From the NCBI GenBank assembly GCA_017536475.1, contig JAFXHH010000011.1, positions 1-56,608 of the forward strand: DNA of 56,608 nucleotides, in the 5' to 3' direction. This document shows positions 51,044-56,608 of this stretch, piece after piece; within the stretch, counting starts at the first letter, position 1; every line of letters begins with the position of its first letter. Origin of the DNA: Clostridia bacterium. GTDB lineage: Bacteria; Bacillota; Clostridia; Oscillospirales; CAG-272. The notes beneath the pieces were generated by a model that did no database searches, was not told the DNA's origin, and was given only the letters and a program-made list of their open reading frames with translations. Made by a program: the position numbers and the translations under genes.

Positions 51044-52402
51044 TTACTCCTGCAAAGCGAAACCGCAGAGATCGTATTCTTCAACTCGACGAACCTTGAC
51101 GCGAACGAAGTCACCGGGAGCAATCTGCTTTTCGGACTTAAAGAAGACCTTGCCGTCGATCTCGGGGGCGTCCGCGGCGCTTCTGCCGAAGTAGAATTCA
51201 CTGACGGGATCGTAGTCCTCGCAGATAACGTCGATGATCTTGCCGATCTTTTCGGCATTTTTCTCCTCGTTGATAAGGAGCTGGGAGCGCATGAGAATGT
51301 CCATACGGTCCTGCTTGACCTGCTCATCGATCTGATCGGCGAAATCGTAGGCGGGCGTGCCTTCCTCACGCGAGTAGGTGAAGACACCTGCGCGGTCGAA
51401 GCGCTCGGACTTAATGAACTCTGCAAGCTCGGTGAAGTCCTCGTCGGTCTCGCCCGGGAAGCCGACTATAAAGGTCGTGCGGATGGTGACGTCGGGGATC
51501 TCCTTCTTTAATTTTGCAAGAACCTCGCGAATGAGCGCGCCGTTGCCGTGGCGGTTCATTCTCTTGAGCACCTTGTCGCTGATGTGCTGAAGCGGCAGGT
51601 CAATGTAGTTGAGGATTCTCGGATTGTTCTTCATCTCCTCGATAAGACCGTCGGTGATCTTGTCGGGATAGCAATAGAGCACGCGGATCCACGGAATGCT
51701 TGTCGCCTCGGTGATCTTGCGCAGCAGCTCGTCAAGACAGTACTTGCCGTAGAGATCTATACCGTAGCGTGTGGTGTCTTGCGCGATTATCGTCAGCTCC
51801 TTGACACCGAGCTCGTCGAGCTCACGCGCCTCGTCGATCAGCTCCTCCATGGGACGACTGCGGAATTTCCCGCGAATGTCGGGGATCGCGCAGTAGGTGC
51901 AGCGATTGTCACAGCCCTCGCTAATCTTCAGATACGCCGCGTAGTCGGGCGTGGTCAGAATTCTGTCGCCGCCGAGCGCGACCGTGTTTTTGTCCTCGTG
52001 GGAGTAGTAGCGGCAGTCGGGCGCGTTCTTTTTGCGCTTTTTGCCCATATTTTCGGCAACGCTGTCAACCGCCTCAACGATATTGTGAATACTGCCGACA
52101 CCAAGCACGGCGTCGACCTCGGGAAACTCGTCGAGTATCTCGCGTCCGTATCTCTCTGCCATACAGCCCGTCACCACGATTCCCTTAAGGGAGTGGTGCT
52201 TTTTGAGGTAAGCGATGTCGAGAATGTTGTCGATCGCCTCTTTCTTGGCGGATTCAATGAACGCGCAGGTGTTTATAATGACTATGTCCGCCTCGGTCTC
52301 CTCGGGGGTTATCTCGTAGCCCGCGGAGGCAAGGTGGTGCAGCATGACCTCGGTGTCGAGCTGATTTTTCGGACAACCGAGGGAAACGAATCCAATTTTC
52401 AT
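51044..52402 (-). CDS. rimO: Ribosomal protein S12 methylthiotransferase RimO
   Basis: 452 residues. N-terminal UPF0004 domain with three Cys ('SLGCPKNQLDTEVML', 'INTCAFIESAKKEAI', 'VVTGCMAERY'), radical-SAM core with 'EGCDNRCTYCAIPDIRGKFRSRP' (C-x3-C-x2-C), and a C-terminal TRAM domain near 380-450. It adds the methylthio group to Asp88 of S12. The gene starts at an ATG without a good ribosome site in view; neighbour rnpB is transcribed in the same direction. Confidence 0.95.
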   Translation of the reverse strand: MKIGFVSLGCPKNQLDTEVMLHHLASAGYEITPEETEADIVIINTCAFIESAKKEAIDNILDIAYLKKHHSLKGIVVTGCMAERYGREILDEFPEVDAVLGVGSIHNIVEAVDSVAENMGKKRKKNAPDCRYYSHEDKNTVALGGDRILTTPDYAAYLKISEGCDNRCTYCAIPDIRGKFRSRPMEELIDEARELDELGVKELTIIAQDTTRYGIDLYGKYCLDELLRKITEATSIPWIRVLYCYPDKITDGLIEEMKNNPRILNYIDLPLQHISDKVLKRMNRHGNGALIREVLAKLKKEIPDVTIRTTFIVGFPGETDEDFTELAEFIKSERFDRAGVFTYSREEGTPAYDFADQIDEQVKQDRMDILMRSQLLINEEKNAEKIGKIIDVICEDYDPVSEFYFGRSAADAPEIDGKVFFKSEKQIAPGDFVRVKVRRVEEYDLCGFALQE

Positions 52403-52435
52403 ATACTTTGCCTTTGTTTTGTGATTTTGTGAGTT

Positions 52436-53077
52436 GAATAGCCACGTCTGTAAGCCGGGTTCTGTCTTAAACGGTCATCAATCTTTGCTTTTCGTCGCCG
52501 AAAAGCTCTAACGCTCTCGCGTTATGCCACCTCGGAGTATCCTTGCGGAGCTTGGGCGACTTCCTCCGGGGTGTTGCTTCGGATAGGGTTTACAGCAAAC
52601 CTATGTTACCATAGGAGTGGGTGAGCTCTTACCTCGCCTTTCCACCATCACCGAGGATGCCGTGGAGAATGCAGAACAATAAGCGAAGCGATTTTGGAAA
52701 GTTTTGGTGTCGCTTTTTCAAAAGCGACCGCTGATCCAACGCGCGGAGCGTTGGTCGCGCCTCGCAAGGCGCGAAATTTCCTTATCGTTCGAAAACGCCA
52801 CGAAGGGTGAATTTCAAAGGCTCGCAGAGCTTTTGAAAGAGGGGAACACACAAGTGGGGGTTCCCCTTGTGAGCATTCGCCAATATTCTTATGGCTTTGT
52901 GTTTTAAAATGCTGTTTCTACACTCTCCACGACAGCCTCGGCAGTCTATTTCTGTTGCACTTTCCCGACGGTTACCCGTGGCTGACGTTATCAGTTATCC
53001 TGCCCAATGAAGCCCGGACTTTCCTCACGCGGAGACCTTTCGGCATGACCGCGCGCGACCGTTCGGCGTAGCTATTC
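52436..53077 (-). ncRNA. rnpB: RNase P RNA (class A-type) with expanded P12
   Basis: 642 nucleotides, against the usual 350-420. P1 is GAATAGC/GCTATTC. Conserved regions are present: GAGGAAAGTCCGGGCT, CAGAAATAGACTGCC, GGTGGAAAGGCGAGGTAAGA and GACAGAACCCGGCTTACAG. The extra length sits in P12, whose base pairs CCGAGG/CCTCGG and CGTGGAGA/TCTCCACG close over about 280 bases of short hairpins. The core for catalysis looks complete. Confidence 0.9.
52680..52915. repeat. Hairpin array inserted in P12 of rnpB
   Basis: In the expanded P12 arm small palindromes follow each other: GTCGC...GCGAC, CAACGC...GCGTTG, GCGCCT...AGGCGC, AAAAGCTCTGCGAGCCTTT-type, and GGGGAACC...GGTTCCCC. They resemble the array next to tmRNA, though with different spacers. 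Confidence 0.7.
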
Positions 53078-53147
53078 ATTATATTATAACATTAAATTAT
53101 ATAATTGTCAATCGGTTTGCAAAATTATCTTTGATTGCCGAAAACGA

Positions 53148-53174
53148 AAGGGCAGACCGAAAAAGCCTGCCCTT
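53148..53174 (-). terminator. Terminator after the histidine kinase gene region
   Basis: AAGGGCAG and CTGCCCTT around an 11-base loop, between the kinase stop and rnpB's 5' end. Confidence 0.6.
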
Positions 53175-53236
53175 AAATCGACAAAATATAAACAAATAAT
53201 AGAGAAATAAACAGAATATTACAAAATTTGCCCATT

Positions 53237-54352
53237 TTATAGAGTCTGGGGCAGGGTAACGGTGAAGCTTGAGCCCTTGTCAACCTCGCTTTCAACCGTT
53301 ATATCACCGCCTGCAAGCGTTACGATCCTCTGAACTATATTCAGCCCGATGCCGTTTCCCTGAACGGCGTGGGCGGTGTCGCCCTGATAGAATTTCTCAA
53401 ATATTCGCGATTTGACCTCCTCGCTCATTCCGACTCCGCTGTCGGTGATGCAAAACTGCACCTTGTCGCCTGCCTTTTTGAGTGTGATCGAGATCCTTCC
53501 GCCCTCGCGCGAAAATTTGATCGCGTTGGAGAAAAGATTGATCCAGACGTGCGAGAGCATCTCCTCGTTAAAGACGTATTTTATCCCGTCAAGGTCGATG
53601 TCAAGCTCAATATCCTTTGCGCTCCAATCCTTTTCGAGCAAAAGCACCGAGGTGCGTATCTGCTCGTCGAGCTGAAACTCCGACTTTTCGGTGACGATGT
53701 TCAGATATTCGAGCTTGCTGAGCAAAAGCACGTTTTGCGACATGTTCGCGAGTCGGTTTGATTCGGAAACTATGATGTCGATATATTCGCGGCGCTCCTC
53801 ATCGCTAAGGCTGTCGCTCTGAAGCTGACGCGCAAATCCGCGGATCGAAACGATCGGCGTTTTGAACTCGTGCGAGAAGTTGTTGATAAAATCGTTTCGG
53901 AAAAACTCAATGCCCTCAAGGTCTGCCGCCATCTGATTGAAGGCGCGCTCGAGCTCGCCGAGCTCGGTCAGGACCTGCTTTTTGTCACTTTCCGCCACTC
54001 TCGTCTTGAAATTTCCCTTGGCGATCTCGCGCAAGCCCTCGGTAATTCCACTGACTCGCCCGAACCAGATTCGCAGAGTTGCGCCCGTGATCATTACGCC
54101 GATCGCAATAAAGGTAAGCACCATCGCGCCGACGAGGAGAATATCGTTCGAGAAAAAGCTGTCAAAAAACGGGAAAAGCTGAAGCAGATAATAGATCAGT
54201 GCGGTAATTCCTCCCGCCGCGGCAAAGAGGATAAGGACTATAAGACCAAAGCGCGAGGTTATAGTGTGAACACGCTTGATCCTTTTTCCTGTAAGGGAAA
54301 GCAGTGGATAGTGCTTCTTTTCCCTCGGCTTGCTTTTCTTTTCCTTGCTCAT
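53237..54352 (-). CDS. Sensor histidine kinase
   Basis: 371 residues. Two membrane helices (near 30-54 and 70-92) with a loop of only about 16 residues outside, a HAMP linker (about 95-150, 'EGLREIAKGNFKTRVAESDK'), HisKA with the phospho-acceptor in 'FSHEFKTPI' (near 167), and HATPase with N box 'NLFSNAIKFS', G1 'DSGVGMSEEVKS' and G2 'GNGIGLNIV'. The tiny loop suggests sensing of the membrane itself. Its start overlaps the response-regulator gene's stop (ATGA), so it is one operon. Confidence 0.93.
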   Translation of the reverse strand: MSKEKKSKPREKKHYPLLSLTGKRIKRVHTITSRFGLIVLILFAAAGGITALIYYLLQLFPFFDSFFSNDILLVGAMVLTFIAIGVMITGATLRIWFGRVSGITEGLREIAKGNFKTRVAESDKKQVLTELGELERAFNQMAADLEGIEFFRNDFINNFSHEFKTPIVSIRGFARQLQSDSLSDEERREYIDIIVSESNRLANMSQNVLLLSKLEYLNIVTEKSEFQLDEQIRTSVLLLEKDWSAKDIELDIDLDGIKYVFNEEMLSHVWINLFSNAIKFSREGGRISITLKKAGDKVQFCITDSGVGMSEEVKSRIFEKFYQGDTAHAVQGNGIGLNIVQRIVTLAGGDITVESEVDKGSSFTVTLPQTL

Positions 54353-55023
54353 CTCTGATATACCGCCTTGTAGCCGAGTCCGCGCACGGTCACGATTTCA
54401 AAATCGGGGCAGCCTCGGTATTTGTCGCGCAGACGGCTGATGTGAACGTCGACCGTTCTTTCGTCGCTCTCGCTCTCCATATCCCAGATCTCGTCCATAA
54501 GCTGACGGCGCGTAAAGATCTTGCCGGGGTAGGAAAGAAGCTTGAAGAGCAAAAGGAATTCCTTTTGCGGATGTTCGTATCGCTCGTTGCCGCAAACGAC
54601 CGAAAGCGAATCGTAATAAAGCGTCGTCGAGCCGACGGTCAGCTTCTTCTCGCTGACTATTTTGGAGCGACGGAGCAGAGCGCCGACGCGGAGCACCATT
54701 TCCTCCTCGTCGACGGGCTTGGTCATATAGTCGTCTGTGCCGATGATGAAGCCCTTACGCTTGTCAACGGGGGATTGCTTCGCCGTGACCATAAGTATCG
54801 GGAGATTGCAGCCCGACTGACGCAGAGTTTCGGTGAACTCAAAACCGTCCATTCGGGGCATCATAATGTCGAGAATTATCAGGTCGATATGCTTTTTGTC
54901 GAGAACGTCGAGCGCGTCGATGCCGTCGACCGCCTGAGTGACGTTGTATCCGTATTGCTCGAGTACGGTAGCCATCAGCTTGCGCTGGTTGGCATCGTCC
55001 TCAACTATCATTATATTAAACAT
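54349..55023 (-). CDS. OmpR-family response regulator
   Basis: 224 residues from the ATG at 55023, which lies 4 bases after GGAGG. Receiver domain with acidic pocket 'IVEDD' (near 5-9), the phospho-acceptor Asp in 'LIILDIMMPRMDG' (near 52), Thr 'VTAKQS', Lys 'MTKPVD'; then a winged helix with 'FLLLFKLLSYPGKIFTRRQLMDEIW' and 'DVHISRLRDKY'. Upstream of the partner kinase in one operon. Confidence 0.95.
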   Translation of the reverse strand: MFNIMIVEDDANQRKLMATVLEQYGYNVTQAVDGIDALDVLDKKHIDLIILDIMMPRMDGFEFTETLRQSGCNLPILMVTAKQSPVDKRKGFIIGTDDYMTKPVDEEEMVLRVGALLRRSKIVSEKKLTVGSTTLYYDSLSVVCGNERYEHPQKEFLLLFKLLSYPGKIFTRRQLMDEIWDMESESDERTVDVHISRLRDKYRGCPDFEIVTVRGLGYKAVYQR

Positions 55024-55379
55024 AGTGCCTCCAAAAAGAGTATTTTTCACTTTACAATACTATTTTATCACTAATTTGTTAACTGAAGATAAATGCGGGC
55101 GATTTTTGTGAGTTTTTTTGTTCGTCTCATTAATAATATTTGGGGTTGACTAAATTTTGCCGTTTCCTTGGCGACACGCTTCATAAAGGTAAGGCTATTT
55201 TTTTTTTAAAAAAGCCCTCCTTTTTTGGGAGGAAGCTTTTGAAAGAGGGGTGTTGCACTTCGTAGACGAGTGTTGTGAGTTTTATGCGCTGCATAAAACA
55301 TCCGCGTCGTATAAATGCGACGCGGGGAGGAAAACTTTTCGAGAAAAGTTTCCTCCCCGCATATCTCTTAAAAAACTAA
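55024..55379. other. Intergenic region with no gene
   Basis: About 355 bases between the response regulator and ppdK. It includes AT-rich sequence (55080-55220), a small TTTTAAAAAAGCCC-rich stretch, and the ppdK terminator at the end. No supported promoter or RNA gene. Confidence 0.5.
55322..55360 (-). terminator. Terminator of ppdK
   Basis: GCGGGGAGGAAA arm and its complement around CTTTTCGAGAAAAG; the stem begins 20 bases after the stop codon. The run of bases after the stem on the minus strand is not T-rich, so efficiency may be moderate. Confidence 0.65.
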
Positions 55380-56608
55380 TTACTTAAGTGCTGCCTGAGC
55401 TGCTGCAAGACGTGCGATCGGTACTCTGAAGGGAGAGCAGGATACGTAGTCAAGGCCGATCTGGTGGCAGAACTCTACGGATGTGGGGTCACCGCCGTGC
55501 TCACCGCAGATACCTACGTGGAGGTTCTTGTTTGCGGGTCTGCCGAGCTGGATAGCCATGCTCATGAGCTTACCAACACCGGTGGTGTCAAGCTTAGCAA
55601 AGGGATCGTTCTCGAAGATCTTTGCATCGTAGTAAGCCTCAAGGAACTTGCCTGCGTCGTCACGAGAGAAGCCGTAGGTCATCTGAGTGAGGTCGTTAGT
55701 ACCGAAGCAGAAGAAGTCTGCGTTCTGTGCGATCTCATCAGCGGTGAGACAAGCTCTGGGAATCTCGATCATAGTACCAACTTCGTACTTAAGCTCAACT
55801 CCTGCAGCTGCGATCTCTGCGTCAGCAGTAGCAACTACAACGCTCTTAACGTACTTGAGCTCCTTAACGTCGCCAACGAGAGGAATCATGATCTCGGGAA
55901 CAACGTTCCAGTCAGCGTGAGCCTTCTGGGTGTTGATAGCCGCGCGGATAACTGCCTTGGTCTGCATTGCTGCGATCTCAGGGTAGGTAACTGCAAGACG
56001 GCATCCACGGTGACCCATCATGGGGTTGAACTCGTGGAGAGAGGAGATGATAGCCTTGATCTCTTCAACGGACTTGTTCTGTGCCTTAGCGAGAAGAGCG
56101 ATGTCCTCCTCGGTGGTGGGAACGAACTCGTGGAGAGGGGGATCAAGGAAGCGGATGGTTACGGGATAACCCTGCATTGCCTCGTAGATACCCTCAAAGT
56201 CGCCCTGCTGCATGGGCTCCAGCTTTGCAAGAGCGGCCTCGCGCTCTTCAACGGTGTCGGAGCAGATCATTTCGCGGAAGGCGGCAATACGGTCTGCCTC
56301 GAAGAACATATGCTCGGTGCGGCACAGACCGATACCCTCAGCGCCCAGCTCACGAGCTTTCTTAGCGTCTGCGGGAGTATCTGCATTGGTGCGGACCTTC
56401 AGGGTGCGGAACTTGTCAGCCCAGCCCATGATGGTGCCGAAGTTGCCGGAGATTTCAGCGTCTACGGTGGGGATGATGCCATCGTAGATCTTACCGGTGG
56501 AACCGTCGATGGAGATGTAGTCACCTTCAACATAGGTCTTGCCGGCCAGAGTGAACTGCTTGTTTTCTTCGTCCATGGCGATTTCGCCGCAGCCGGAAAC
56601 GCAGCACT
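55380..56608 (-). CDS. ppdK: Pyruvate phosphate dikinase, C-terminal part (runs off the right edge)
   Basis: About 409 codons visible; the N-terminal two-thirds is outside the window. The first residues seen are 'CVSGCGEIAMDEENKQF', the segment right after the phospho-His loop. Then comes the PEP/pyruvate-binding TIM barrel: 'GLCRTEHMFFEADRI', 'MMGHRGCRLAVTYPEIAAMQ', 'VGTMIEIPRACLTADEIAQ', 'FFCFGTNDLTQMTYGFSRDD' and 'GICGEHGGDPTSVEF'. It interconverts pyruvate plus ATP/Pi and PEP in anaerobic glycolysis or gluconeogenesis. Confidence 0.95.
   Translation of the reverse strand, partial: CCVSGCGEIAMDEENKQFTLAGKTYVEGDYISIDGSTGKIYDGIIPTVDAEISGNFGTIMGWADKFRTLKVRTNADTPADAKKARELGAEGIGLCRTEHMFFEADRIAAFREMICSDTVEEREAALAKLEPMQQGDFEGIYEAMQGYPVTIRFLDPPLHEFVPTTEEDIALLAKAQNKSVEEIKAIISSLHEFNPMMGHRGCRLAVTYPEIAAMQTKAVIRAAINTQKAHADWNVVPEIMIPLVGDVKELKYVKSVVVATADAEIAAAGVELKYEVGTMIEIPRACLTADEIAQNADFFCFGTNDLTQMTYGFSRDDAGKFLEAYYDAKIFENDPFAKLDTTGVGKLMSMAIQLGRPANKNLHVGICGEHGGDPTSVEFCHQIGLDYVSCSPFRVPIARLAAAQAALK

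Noticed and set aside
52704..52907. Small frames in the P12 insert of RNase P RNA
   Set aside because: They lack ribosome sites and consist of palindromic repeats within a structural RNA.

Overview
The window reads as a chromosomal piece of an anaerobic, spore-forming member of the Clostridia (Bacillota), probably a gut lineage close to Oscillospirales/Ruminococcaceae-like bacteria. The grounds are a complete spoIIIA operon, cotJ and CotF-type coat genes, CarD, a group B-like [FeFe] hydrogenase next to a flavin reductase-rubredoxin fusion, pyruvate phosphate dikinase, a GH43 enzyme, Gram-positive ribosome binding sites and consensus TTGACA/TATAAT promoters with 17-base spacers. The assignment below class level is inference.

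Layout. Positions 1-14213 are AT-richer and accessory. On the minus strand a tightly overlapping operon (9345 down to the left edge) runs: HTH regulator, PF14907-type nucleotidyltransferase, thymidylate-kinase-like protein, acyl carrier protein, BtrH-like/C39-like protein, ANL acyl-adenylating ligase, CYTH protein, a DNRLRE-like protein and the N-terminus of a giant DNRLRE/RHS-type wall protein. On the plus strand follow a sigma factor with a DUF4367 partner and a small secreted protein, then an XRE regulator and a two-gene Pycsar anti-phage system (PycTM membrane effector plus pyrimidine cyclase). The accessory block ends exactly where the 3' part of cotJC is missing.

From 14214 rightwards the DNA looks like core genome: cotJABC, carD, CotF-like coat genes, a 1230-residue lipoprotein with a GH43 glycosidase, a GntR-regulated ABC transporter operon, tRNA-Leu(CAA), an SGNH-type esterase, smpB with tmRNA, pnp with rpsO, a split TSUP permease, ftsK, an Lgt-like protein, a CPBP protease, the hydrogenase pair, spoIIIAA-AH, a PRK06851-like ATPase, pgsA, rimO, RNase P RNA, a two-component system, and the C-terminal part of ppdK running off the right edge.

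How the genes work together. SmpB and tmRNA rescue stalled ribosomes; pnp and rpsO keep the usual linked order; SpoIIIAA-AH form the feeding-tube apparatus of the forespore; the hydrogenase and Hrb-like protein fit a redox or sensing role. The left operon has the parts of an adenylation - carrier protein - acyl transfer pathway next to an RHS-like surface protein, and I regard it as the best candidate for an undescribed system.

The intergenic DNA is unusually rich in structured repeats: a family of about 400 bp with inverted ends (three full copies, one inside the spoIIIA operon), an approximately 690 bp interrupted palindrome, arrays of tiny hairpins upstream of tmRNA and inside the P12 arm of RNase P RNA, and decayed copies of RNA-gene 3' ends beside tRNA-Leu and tmRNA.
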